In this document: positions 34,901 to 45,098 of the stretch, piece by piece | How positions within the stretch are numbered: position 1 is the first letter of the stretch | Layout of the letters: every line of letters starts with the position of its first letter | Source: Colocasia esculenta | Lineage: Eukaryota > Streptophyta > Magnoliopsida > Alismatales > Araceae | Assembly: GCA_014218235.1 (NCBI GenBank) | Contig: CM024760.1 | Location: 139,825,245 to 139,889,244 of the forward strand | Reading direction: 5' to 3' | DNA: 64,000 bases | Notes under the pieces: model-generated | Seen by the model: only the letters and a program-made list of their open reading frames with translations | What the model was told of the DNA's origin: nothing | Database searches by the model: none | Made by a program: the position numbers and the translations under genes

Positions 34901-36366
34901 ACTTGCCCGAAGGTATTGTACCTATTGGGTGCAAGTGGATCTTTAAGAGAAAGATCGATGCAGATGGACAGATCGACACTTATAAGGCAAGGTTGGTGGC
35001 AAAGGGGTATCGTCAAAGGTAAGGAATTGACTATGACGAAACTTTCTCACCAGTTGCTATGATAAAGTCGATCAGAATTCTTCTTGCCATTGCTGCATAC
35101 TTTGATTACGAGATCTGGAAGATGGATGTAAAAACCGCTTTCCTTAATGGAAACATTGAGGAAGAAGTGTATATGATACAGCCTGAGGGTTTTACATCCA
35201 AGGAGTGTCCAGATAAAGTATGCAAGCTTCAAAGGTCCATCTATGGATTGAAGCAAGCTTCTCATAGATGGAACATAAGGTTTGATGAGGCTATCAAATC
35301 TTATGACTTCATTAAGAATGAAGATGAACCATGTGTGTATAAGAAAATCAGTGGGAGTGCTATCACTTTTCTCGTACTTTATGTTGATGACATCTTACTC
35401 ATTGGGAATGATGTAGGGATGCTATCATCGGTAAATGTTTGGTTGTCAAAGAACTTCTCCATGAAGGATTTGGGAGAAGCATCCTACGTATTAGGAATAC
35501 GTATCTATAGAGATAGATCTAAGAGGATGCTTGGCTTGACCCAATCCATGTACATAGATACCATTGTCAAAAGGTTTGGCATGGAAAATTCCAAGAGAGG
35601 TCTCATACCTATGAGACATGGGATTATTCTCTCTAAGGAGCAGTCTCCTAAGACTCCTGAAGAGAGGGCAGCCATGGATAGAGTCCCCTATGCCTCGGCT
35701 ATAGGATCTATCATGTATGCCATGCTATGTACAAGACCTGATGTGGCATTTGCTCTAAGTATTACGAGCAGATATCAGGCAAATCCAGGTGAAACACACT
35801 GGATGGCTGTGAAATGTATCCTTAAGTACTTGAGAAGGACTAAGGATATATTTCTGGTCTATGGAGGAGGGGACTTGAAACTTCGGGCATACACTGAATC
35901 GAGTTTCCAGTCAGATCCAGATGATAGAAAGTCTACATCTGGGTTTGTGTTCACCTTGAACGGAGGTGCAGTGAGCTGGATGAGTTCCAAGCAAGAAACC
36001 ACTGTAGACTCGATGACAGAAGCTGAGTACATTGCTGCAGCTGAAGCCGCCAAGGAGGCAGTGTGGATGAAGAAGTTCATCACCGACCTTGGTGTGGTGC
36101 CAGGTGACTCTGATCCAATCCCATTGCTGTGTGACAACAATGGGGCCATTGCGCAAGCGAAAGAGCCATGGTCTCATCAGAAGTCGAAGCACATTCTGAG
36201 GCAATTTCACCTGATCAGGGAGATAATCACTAGAGGAGATGTACTGGTGGAAAGAGTTCCTTCAGTTGACAACATTGCAGATCCACTGACGAAGCCTTTG
36301 ACTCAAATTGTGTTTGAGCGCCACCTAGAGTCTATGGGTTTAAGACATAAAGGTGATTGGCTTTAG
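34856..36366 (+). pseudogene. COP1 reverse transcriptase and RNase H, broken
   Basis: RT starts with MQSMYTNQVWNLVDLPEGIV in the shifted frame. A TAA at 35020-35022 (QR*GIDYDETFSPV) interrupts it, and the remainder is open to 36366. The active site YVDD lies in FLVLYVDDILLIGN (about 35380). RNase H has TEAEY and the second-half motifs, but the first acidic residue sits in YTESSFQ where the family normally has YTDSSFQ, a D-to-E change. Ends ...HKGDWL*. Inactive because of stops, frameshift and protease loss. Confidence 0.92.
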
Positions 36367-36367
36367 T

Positions 36368-36380
36368 CCAAGTGGGAGAT
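36368..36380 (+). promoter_or_regulatory. COP1 polypurine tract
   Basis: CCAAGTGGGAGAT directly before the 3' LTR, typical of plant Copia elements. Confidence 0.9.
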
Positions 36381-37885
36381 TGTTAGTTATGGGTGTCCTC
36401 AAGCCAATCATAACTTGTACAATCTTGTTCTTCGATAATAATAATAAGGCTTTTATATTCATTATGTGTAATTCATTTACCGTTTCATTATGAAGTCCAT
36501 GAATATACGCAATGGATATTAATTATGATGAGATCATAACAATGAGATTAATATCCTTTAAACGTTTATTCTTAATTGTTCCTAGTCGGAGGATATCCGA
36601 GAAGGACATCGGATATCCGGTTAGGCTAGTACAGGTTGCACCTGCTCATATGATGAGGGTGGCTGGTCTCATAGTCACTTGTGTGGGGACACTAAGGTGA
36701 ATCTGTAGGTGCTCATTAGAGAATGAGTTCACTGAACTGATCCGTTATGAATCGCTGGATGGTAATGTTACCTAACTGTCAACCTAACTAGATTCATTGT
36801 CACAGTGGCGTGATTGGTCCTTAGACCTGAGACACCAAGGACACCTTGTTGGTGGACTTCTGGGTTTTGACCTTGACTTATAGATCTCTAGCCATGAGGT
36901 CTTAATTAGTTAAGTGTTCGGATCTAGCGGAATACCTTCGAAGGTGATTGTGTGGTCAATATGGGATCGCTCGCTCTCGGTAATAGGAGAGTGAATGCTC
37001 TACGGAAAGATGCCTGATAGTCCCTGGCCAGGGCAAGACTACTTATCAGAAAAGGAGTTTTCTGATATAGTTATGCGGCATCTAAACCGAGTGAGTGTGC
37101 AATTTAGGGTTTGACAGTTGACCATACCCTAAGTGCACTCGGGAGCATTGTACGAGCGAAGGATTATAGTCACGTGGTAACTGATGATACAAAAGGTTCC
37201 TTGAATGGGTTGCTGAACCCCAATGCTTTCCAGGATCAAGTGGTGTTGCTTGGCACCCAACTTGATTGGAAGCCCGGTCAATTATCGTGAGACGATAATT
37301 GATTATGTAATTAATTAATATGAGAGGTTAATTAATTACCATAAGTCAATAAAGAGTTATTAAGCTTAATGGGCTGAAAACTGGACTAGTAGTTGGGCCT
37401 AGAGGGTCACACGCACAAGAGTTCCGAGCAGACTGGGCAAGGTGTTCTTTATAGACAATGACTGGGTTTTTATGAAAAACTGCGGTGTCTATAAATATAC
37501 GCTGAGAGTTAAACCCTGGGCCAAGCTCCAAGCTTAACCCTGGCCGCCCCCTCCTCTCTCTCTCCCAGGGTGCCCCCCACCCTCTCTCTCCTCTCTCCGG
37601 CACATGGTGGAGCTGAGATCCGGGAGACGCGTGGAGAACGAGAAGATCCCGTCTGCGTCCGGAGCTCGCGTGGATACGTCTAGAGGCCGGACACTTAAAC
37701 GACTTGAAGCACCGGTGCCTCCTGCGCCACCTCCTCCCCGGATTCGGGAGTTACGCAACCCCGTAAAGGTAAAGATGAGATCTGCCTGTGCGCGGGTTTA
37801 CCGCTTTAGTTCAATTCCGACGGCCGGCAACGATACACACTAGAGGGATTCGCATTTTCTGCTGCGCTCTGATCGTTTCCTAACA
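36381..37885 (+). mobile_element. COP1 3' LTR, full length
   Basis: 1505 bp, TGTTAGTTATGGG to TTTCCTAACA. Outside the 37013-37828 segment it is nearly identical to the 5' LTR. The extra segment holds TATAAATA at 37490-37497 and the downstream leader with an Arg/Pro-rich ORF (37604-37843) that is probably not a gene. Confidence 0.94.
37490..37497 (+). promoter_or_regulatory. TATA box of COP1 3' LTR
   Basis: TATAAATA in GTGTCTATAAATATACGC. It is absent from the 5' LTR because of the deletion. Confidence 0.75.
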
Positions 37886-38140
37886 TTGCCATCGACCCAG
37901 GAACTTGGCAATATTCTTCATTGCTACCAATCTCCTGTTTGTAGAAAGTGCAGACAGAAAACCAAAAGAAAGGGAATTTGGGGATCTAGGACACGAGAAA
38001 TTTTTTTGAGAAAATCCCAAAACCTAAGCGATAGGCACATGGAAGAACCCCTAAGTTACTTGCCTCTGAAAAACTCACTAAAGATAAAATTGAGATGATG
38101 ACACCCTCCTTGGCCTATTGGATCGGAATGGAGCTTTAGA
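37886..38140 (-). mobile_element. Lc: reverse L-family LTR, piece 3
   Basis: Its complement reads AGGCAAGTAACTT...TTCTCGTGTCCTAGATCC, matching AGGCAAGTGACC...TTCGTGTCCTTGACCC of Lb (13191-13280). It is truncated at 38140 by the NA3 LTR, so Lc lacks its own start. Confidence 0.7.
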
Positions 38141-38294
38141 TGTCCTAGAGGGGGGTGAATAGGACTTCTTGTACTTTTAATAAATTTATTTGAAAATAGA
38201 TAACACTAAATAGTAATGTTAGTATTTAGTGTAGTGTGTGTGAAACAAGTGAGAACTTGGCAGAAACAATCACACAAGTGCACAAAGGATTTAT

Positions 38295-38372
38295 CCTGGT
38301 TCGGCCCTTCTAGAAAGGAAGTCCTACATCCAGTCCCCAAGAACCCCTTGGGATTTCACTAAACTGCCAAGA
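38295..38372 (-). other. two-hairpin LTR module (NA3 copy)
   Basis: CCCAAG (38336-38341) pairs with CTTGGG (38347-38352), an uninterrupted 6-bp stem; the minus strand then has GGACTGGATGTAGG, a CCTT/AAGG hairpin and CCGAACCAGGATAAAT. Confidence 0.7.
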
Positions 38373-38822
38373 ACACTTGGTCTTCTCTCAACCTAAGAGG
38401 TATTACAACCCACTTGCTCCCAAGCAAGTCTTCCCTATACAAAGGGGTATTACAACCACCTACAACTATAGGTCTTCCCTTCACAAAGGGGCACTACAGG
38501 GAGCAAACCCCCTGCTGGTTTCTTACACCGAAAAATACACAGTGTGTCTACTCAGGAGAATGAACAAACATAGAAGATCAGAAAGAGATACAAGTATGAC
38601 AGAAATTTCTGACTCTTTCTGACTCTAAGAGGGTGGACTAAAAAGGAAAATCACAGTAGCAAAAGGCCACCCAAAGAAAAAGACTTCTAAATTCTAGAGA
38701 GCTTTGGAAGTCGAAGCTTGAAGCAGACTCTCTTCAGATCTTGATCTCTTCTCTCTTCTGTGTGTGTGTATACTCTATGTGTATTGCATCGGTGGATCGA
38801 TTTCTAATATTCAAACTTTAGC

Positions 38823-38832
38823 TATATATATA
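38823..38832 (-). promoter_or_regulatory. TATA box of NA3 LTR
   Basis: TATATATATA on either strand; on the minus strand it lies between the word array and the two-hairpin module, as in the related LTRs. Confidence 0.55.
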
Positions 38833-39539
38833 GTCTTCATAAATTTCCCATTTGAAAACAACAGTTGGAAAATAGCTGTTTGAATTTGATCGTTGGGTCT
38901 TGAGACTTGGAGACTACTAAGATCAGATCATCAGCAAGCAAATCTTTTGTCTTCTTAGTCTCAACGGCTTTAGGCTATAGACATAACTGTATGGCTCTTC
39001 TTCAGATAGTTCTTCCTGATTTTCTGCAATCACCATACCAAGTCTTTTCCTTTTCTCAGGGTGAGTCTTGTGATATATAAAATAATATAACAAGGTAAGA
39101 GACAGATAGTTTTTAATAGATATCTATCAATTCGTGATAGATAGATAGTTTGTCCTTTGATAGTATAGGGTTAGGTGAGCATTCAAGAAGAATAGGACAC
39201 CTGCTTGGTGCGTAGAAGCTTCAAAGAACTTTCTTTAAAATCTAGAGACTATATATTTTGAAGCATGCTACCACATGTCTTTGTAAGACACGTAACATTC
39301 TGAAAAGATAAACTATGAAACTAACTTTTAGAAATGTCAAGAAGCATTAAATAAATGAATAGTGACGTATAAGGTACATTGGATAAAATATAGCAAAGTG
39401 AATGTCATAGTGTTCATTAGGTGTTCATTTGTAGATCATTAAATAATTCCATAAGGATTAAAACATTAATTGGACTAATAATGCATTAACATTGTTTGCA
39501 AATATAACAAGTACTTAAAAATATCTAAGTATAGTTGAT

Positions 39540-40200
39540 CATAGAAGTTGATATAATACTTCGACTTTCAAAGAGTTAGAGTGTTACTCCAGTAGTAAAC
39601 ATGCTTCGACTGTCGAGAAGTCAAAGTGAGAAACAATTGATATATAAGATAAAATATATGAACAATCGATGTGAAATATAAGCAATCGATGTGATACATA
39701 GTCAATTGATGTTTTGGACAATCGATGTACTAAGGTAATCGATGTGTGAATAGAATCAATGTGAAAGACAATTAATATATATGAAGCAATCGATGTTTAA
39801 GTAAAGACAATCGATGTTTGAGACAATCGATGTTCTAAGGTAATCGATGTGAAAGACAATCGATGTTTAAAGGTAATCGATGTAACTTCGACTATAGACT
39901 TCGACTGTAGAGAAGTCGGAGTAGAATCAACATCAATCGATATATGTACATCAGCAATCGATAGAAACAATCAATAATAGATTTTGACTTATCAAGAGTC
40001 AGAGTGAGTCTTCAGTTTGCTCAGCAATCGGTATCCGACTTCGACTGTTTGAGAGTCAGAGTGGGGTCAGTGGACTTCGACTTGTTAAGAGTTGGCTACT
40101 TGTTCAACAATCGATAGCCCACTTCGATTTCTCAGGAGTCGTAGTGGTACCAGTTTGTTCAGCAATCAGTACAACACTTCAGCTTCTTAGGAGTCGGAGT
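39540..40200. repeat. CAATCGATGT and GACTTCGACT word arrays (NA3 LTR)
   Basis: About a dozen CAATCGATGT-like words at 39660-39970, flanked and mixed with ACTTCGACTNT...AGAGTC(G/A)GAGT units at 39555-39630, 39890-39925 and 39980-40200. The second type contains paired halves (ACTTCGACT with AGTCGGAGT), so it can form short hairpins. Confidence 0.88.
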
Positions 40201-41121
40201 CAGTATGATATGTATGTATACCAAGGTTCGTCGTACCGTTCGGATCGACCGTACTGCATTCTCCGTGGGAAGGTACGTACCGTACCGTATCGCTGAGGTA
40301 CGTTGGAAAAATGGCTTGTTTGATTTGTTTTTTTAATTTTGTGATTTGGTTAATATTTAAAATGAGCAAACTTCAAAAGAAGACTCTCCATCCAAACTCA
40401 AGATAGACTTTCCATCTCTTCTCATACATGTACCCTTTCTCTCTTATATCCTCCAGAACTATCAGGGATATCACGCCTTCTACAGCCTAAAAAGGGGCTT
40501 ATATGCTCATGAGATCTTCATCAAAGTTGTTTTATTCTTTTTCAGCTTCATCTTCAAAGTGGAATCACCTCAATTGGTGGTCTATGTCCAAAGTTATAGT
40601 AGATTATTCTTCACAATCTCTCTCTCATATCATGATTTACATATACATGATTATCGTACCTTCCACATCTCAAATGAGGGTATATCTCTTCGAAACTTCT
40701 TCATGAAAGGTGTTCCCCACGACTTTCTCTATGAGTTCCAACTAAAATCACATCAAGTGAATATCTGTGCTTAAGGATACAGTGGATTATTCTTGATCTT
40801 CTCTCTCATATCACAATCCAAAAACTAGCAATGAGTGCGGCCTCTCTACAACCTGAATGAGGGTGATCTAATCTTTGGACTCTTCATGAAAGTTGTTCAT
40901 GATATGACCAATGTATTCCATTAGATCAACACTAAGAATTCAAAAATAGAAACAAAAATGTAACGTCTTAAAATGTATAATAAAATGTTAATATGACACT
41001 AAAAAATTAAAAGAGATAGTAAATTATACGTAAAATATTATGACTTATATAAAATATAATTATCTTTAATTTTAGAATATTTTTATATTATTAATATAAT
41101 TCTGGTACTATCTTTGATTGT

Positions 41122-42183
41122 GTGCACTTCAACATGAGGACATTCGGTTCCAAAAATAAAGTCAAACTTAAAGTCATCATAATTACTAGAAAAATATACT
41201 AATTTTAAAAATATAAAATATCAGAAATTATTGATAGATAGATGTTGAGATTAAGTCGACCAAATGATTTTTGACATAATTTATACTTGATAAAAAATTA
41301 GTTTAAAAAATTAAACTATAATTACTATAATTTGTATCATCTCTTAATTAATTTATGTTTGAAATTTCATCTCAATTAGACATCATTTAGACCTCTTAAG
41401 TGCACACAAGATTTGTCGCAGTACAGTGAGAGGGTGCACTTCAACGGAACGATATTTGGTTTTGAAAATAAAGTCAAATCTGAAATCATCATAATTACTA
41501 GAAAAATGTACTAATTCTAAAAATATAAATATCATGAGTTAATGATGCATAGATGTTGAGATTAAGTCGACCTAATGATTTTTGAGACAATTTTTACTTG
41601 ACAAAAAATTAATTTAAAAAATTAAACTATAATTACTATAATTTGTATCATCTCTTAATTAGTTTATGTTTGAAATTTCATCTCAATTAGACATCATTTA
41701 GACATCTTAAGTGCATACAGGATTTGTCGCGGTATAGCGAACCCTCTGTGCACTTCAACGGAACGATATTTGGTTTCGAAAATAAAGTCAAATCTAAAGT
41801 CATCATAATTACTAGAAAAATGTATTGATTCTAAAAATATAAATATCATGAGTTATTGATGCATAGATGTTGAGATTAAGTCGACCTAATGATTTTTTGG
41901 ACAATTTTTAGTTGACAAAAAATTAATTTAAAAAAGTAAACTAAATTATTATAATTTGTATCATCTATTAATTAACTTATGTTTGAAATTTCATCTCAAT
42001 TAGACATCATTAGATCCCTTAGATGTTGAGATTAAGTTGATCTAATGATTTTTGGGATATTTTTTACTTGATAAAAATTAATTTAAAAATTAAAATAAAA
42101 TTATTATAATTTGTATCATCTCTTAATTAATTTATTTTTAAAATTTCATCTCAATTAGACACTATTTAGATCACTTAATTACA
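41122..42183. repeat. 313-bp tandem repeat, about 3.5 copies
   Basis: Units start at 41122, 41434 and 41748 (each GTGCACTTCAAC), spacing 312 and 314. A fourth unit lacking its first part begins near 42018 with AGATGTTGAGATTAAG. The consensus is AT-rich and non-coding. Confidence 0.9.
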
Positions 42184-42282
42184 CCAAATATGAGAGAGAT
42201 ATGGGAAAAAAAATTTTTAACAAACAGGACCGGACTGAACCGGGTCGAACCGCGGCGTGCCGTAGCGTGCCACCGCGGCACA

Positions 42283-42380
42283 CCCGGGTCACCCCATTGG
42301 GGTGACCCGACCGTGCCTGGGCTCGCAAAAGCCCAGGCACGGTACGGGTCGGGCGTACCGCGGCGGTACACTGCGGTACA
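42283..42380. other. cluster of long palindromes near the right end of the inverted-repeat element
   Basis: CGGGTCACCCCA and TGGGGTGACCCG are separated by one base, at about 42285-42309. ACCGTGCCTGGGC (42310-42322) and GCCCAGGCACGGT (42331-42343) are separated by eight. GTACCGCGG/GCGGTAC words follow. The cluster could extrude as cruciforms. Confidence 0.85.
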
Positions 42381-42914
42381 TCCAACCATGATGTATACAT
42401 TGTGTATGTGATGCCCTGAATTTTTATTCACTTATAATTTGTGCATGTGCATTTGATTGTTGCAAGTATGGTAGGTGTATTTAGTAGTGTATATTGTAAT
42501 TCTATATTCCTCATGAATAACATGCATGTATTTTTATGATATTTAGGTGAGAATATGCAATTTGCTAAATTGTGCATATTGTGTATATTAAGAATCCCAT
42601 GCATATAGTACTTAAGTAATGTTGTGTAAGTTTAATCTAATTACCGGTGCGCATGTTGTATCTATCTATTTCATGCATAATGTACATAAGTATGTTACAC
42701 CCGTGTGTGTATACTATATATATGCCAAATCAAGTGTGTGCATGCAAGAACTATTCTGTGGAGTAGATTATTCTTAGCTAACTAAATTCATATTGCCTCC
42801 TAATGATTGTGAAGCCCTCGTAATTCTTGTCATTTTATTTTGCCGCGTGTTGAGTCACGCTTATGTAAAACATCATGTACGCATAGGTAGATATCTACAT
42901 ACATATTATCTTAG

Positions 42915-43477
42915 GTCCTTCTGAGTTTCGCTTTCTTCTATGGCCATGGAGATAGTTTGCTTGCTGAAGTTCGTGTGCTCACTGATGGTCTTAGATTGGC
43001 TGCGTTGCATGGGTTCCATATTACGACTGTGCACTCAGATTCTCTTCTTTTAGTCCAGTCCTTTATTCATGACAAATGTCCGTCCTGGAAGTGTTCATGG
43101 TGGTGGAATCTGGCCCGTTCTTTACTGCTGCAGATGCATGTTAGCATGGATCACGTCTTTAGGGAGGCCAATAGGGTGGCTGACGCCTTGGCGTCCCATG
43201 CCTGCCTTACTCAGCAAAGATCGATTTTCTCTTCTTCTGTTTTTCCTACCAGCTGTAAAGGTCCAGTTGCTCTTGATAAATCTGGGCTCCCTTCTATTAG
43301 ATTGCTGTGATTTCTGGTTGTTTAGGGGTATGCCCCGGTGGTACATGTATAATTTTCCACATATATAAAATTTTAGGCGCAGGACAAGGCTAGGGGAGTG
43401 AGAACGTTATCCCCTGCTGGGGGATAGCGCACTTAGCTAGCTCTTCGTTCCTGTGTCCTTTTCCGTTAAAAAAAAAA
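42915..43477 (+). mobile_element. 5'-truncated LINE fragment
   Basis: Absent from the otherwise matching 3' LTR and ending in a 10-A tail at 43468-43477. It encodes in frame FYGHGDSLLAEVRVLTDGLR, then VHSDSLLLVQ and FREANRVADALASHA, the RNase H-like (RVT_3) domain found at the C-terminus of plant LINEs; a stop at 43308-43310 ends it. Everything upstream of RNase H is missing. At the target, TGTACTTA of the uninterrupted copy is lost instead of duplicated. Confidence 0.9.
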
Positions 43478-43830
43478 TGTATGCATGTGTATGTCTAGGT
43501 ATAAATATTGTTGATTGCATGGTGTAGTAATATGCATGTTATACCTTATACATTGTATGTATATACATAGTGTAAATACAGTTCTTTGCATGGTTTTGGT
43601 GTGCTGGCCTATAGCATCTTGGCGTCAACATGAGTGGACGTTTATGATAAGTAAACATCCATATCGATGGACGTCAATGGTATGTAGACGACCAGCTTTG
43701 TGGACGTCTATTTCCCTAATTTTCTGTGCACTGCAGAATGCAGAGAGCATGGATTGGGCTAGCTCCCTGATTGGGGAGATGTCACCTACGTCTCTCCCAT
43801 CACCTGTGCGCCAAGCCCCTATGCTCAACT

Positions 43831-43837
43831 TATAAAA
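43831..43837 (+). promoter_or_regulatory. TATA box of LGAG LTRs
   Basis: TATAAAA in CTCAACTTATAAAACTACC, conserved in the 3' LTR near 51557. Confidence 0.65.
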
Positions 43838-44243
43838 CTACCTTCCCTAGTGACTAGAAGAGCCCTCTTGGCTCTTGCAAAGTGAAACCCTAGCTGTGAG
43901 TGGGAGCATGAGAGAAAACCTGACTTTGGGAGCTCAGATCCGGTGATTGAAGGCATCTTCTAGGGATCTATCACGACAAGGAGGAAGTCCAAGCATAGGA
44001 GAAGACTTCCCCGGCACTGGACTGCGGCCTACAACCCCTTAGAACCCGGAGCAAAAGAGTTTTGGAGGCTTCTTTGCACTGCCCAAGGAGAGCTTCTTTC
44101 GCCATTTTGATCCGTTTGGAGATTTTTCTAAAGGCAAGTAAACCCTAGATCTTAAGCTTGTGCATGTCCCCTAAGTCCTAGGTATTTTTGTGGGTTTTAA
44201 TTCGTGTCCTAGAGCCCTACATTCCCCTTTCTTTCAAGCTCGG

Positions 44244-44370
44244 TCTGTGTTTTTACACAGACAGGAACTTGACGGCAAGATCCCTTGCCGTCAAGATCTT
44301 GTGTTGACGGCATGCGATGCTGCCGTCAACCTCAGTGAACGGCCAGCCCCTTGCTGTTAGTTCTTAAGGA
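44244..44370 (+). other. hairpin chain in LGAG 5' LTR
   Basis: CTGTGT/ACACAG with loop TTTT (about 44245-44260). CTTGACGGCAAG (44268-44279) pairs with CTTGCCGTCAAG (44284-44295), 12 pairs. GTTGACGGCA (44303-44312) pairs with TGCCGTCAAC (44321-44330), 10 pairs. AACGGC with GCTGTT follows. The 3' LTR copy is at 51968-52082, with the last stem perfect (AACGGC/GCCGTT). Confidence 0.85.
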
Positions 44371-45098
44371 CAGAACAGTGAACTGTTCTTCCCTATATGA
44401 TTAATTTCCGGACTTCTTCGCATGAGCATATAGTGTAAATTTTATATGTTATGTAAATTAGCTAATAGAATGTGTTGTGAGATTTTTATGTTTTTATGTA
44501 ATTAGTATGAATTGTTAGAATTATGTTAAATACATGTTTGATATGCTCCTTAATGTCGTAGCTTCCTGATTACCTGATCTATGTTGTATTTGAGTGCCAC
44601 ATAATTTGTGGAGGATGTGTCTACACCTCAGTCCATGTCTTGAGAATTTGGGAACTTTCCCATGACCATGCAATATACTGTAATTTCTGTATTGAAAATA
44701 GAGAATACATGTAGGTTATGTTAAAAATCTCAGAAAATTGTATGACACAAGATAATTTCGAGGAAAATTTCTATGGTAATATGAATGCTAGACATAGGTT
44801 TTTGAACTATTAAATTCGATCCTAGCATTTTGAGTCCATGTTAAACTGATTTATGAATAGCATGTAAATGAATGTTTTATTTTCTATAAATCCTGCATAG
44901 CTCAAAAAAATATGAAAAATTTACATGTATGATCTGAAACCTTCAACAAGTCTGTGGTTAAATTCTCATATGATTTGTTGAACAGAAAGTAATATTCATG
45001 TAAATTTCACATGAAAATAGGAATTAAAGTGTGTCCATCGAGATGATTTACTTGCTGATTGATCTCAGTATAATTGGGATAATTTTTCTGAGTGTTTA

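Larger units (their letters stand above)
38141..40210 (-). mobile_element. NA3 3' LTR (reverse), end-proximal segment
   Basis: On the minus strand it ends ...CCCCCCTCTAGGACA at 38141. It contains in reverse the two-hairpin module (38295-38370), a TATA box (38823-38832) and a word array (39540-40200). The start of this LTR is at 54970, with insertions in between. Confidence 0.8.
40211..42401. mobile_element. probable non-autonomous inverted-repeat (DNA) element
   Basis: Left end GTATACCAAGGTTCGTCGTACCG and the complement of the right end GTATACATCATGGTTGGATGTACCG are imperfect inverted copies. Both ends are rich in GTACCG words. The inside is non-coding: 40380-40940 unique AT-rich sequence, then a 313-bp tandem repeat. 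I could not fix a target duplication, so borders and class are uncertain; Mutator-like or another terminal-inverted-repeat type would fit. Confidence 0.5.

Noticed and set aside
37604..37843. 79-codon ORF in COP1 3' LTR
   Set aside because: Lies in the R/U5 leader, deleted in the 5' LTR, no domain; probably chance.
42957..43310. Host RNase H-like gene
   Set aside because: Ends in poly(A), absent from the paired LTR and 5'-truncated: a LINE tail.
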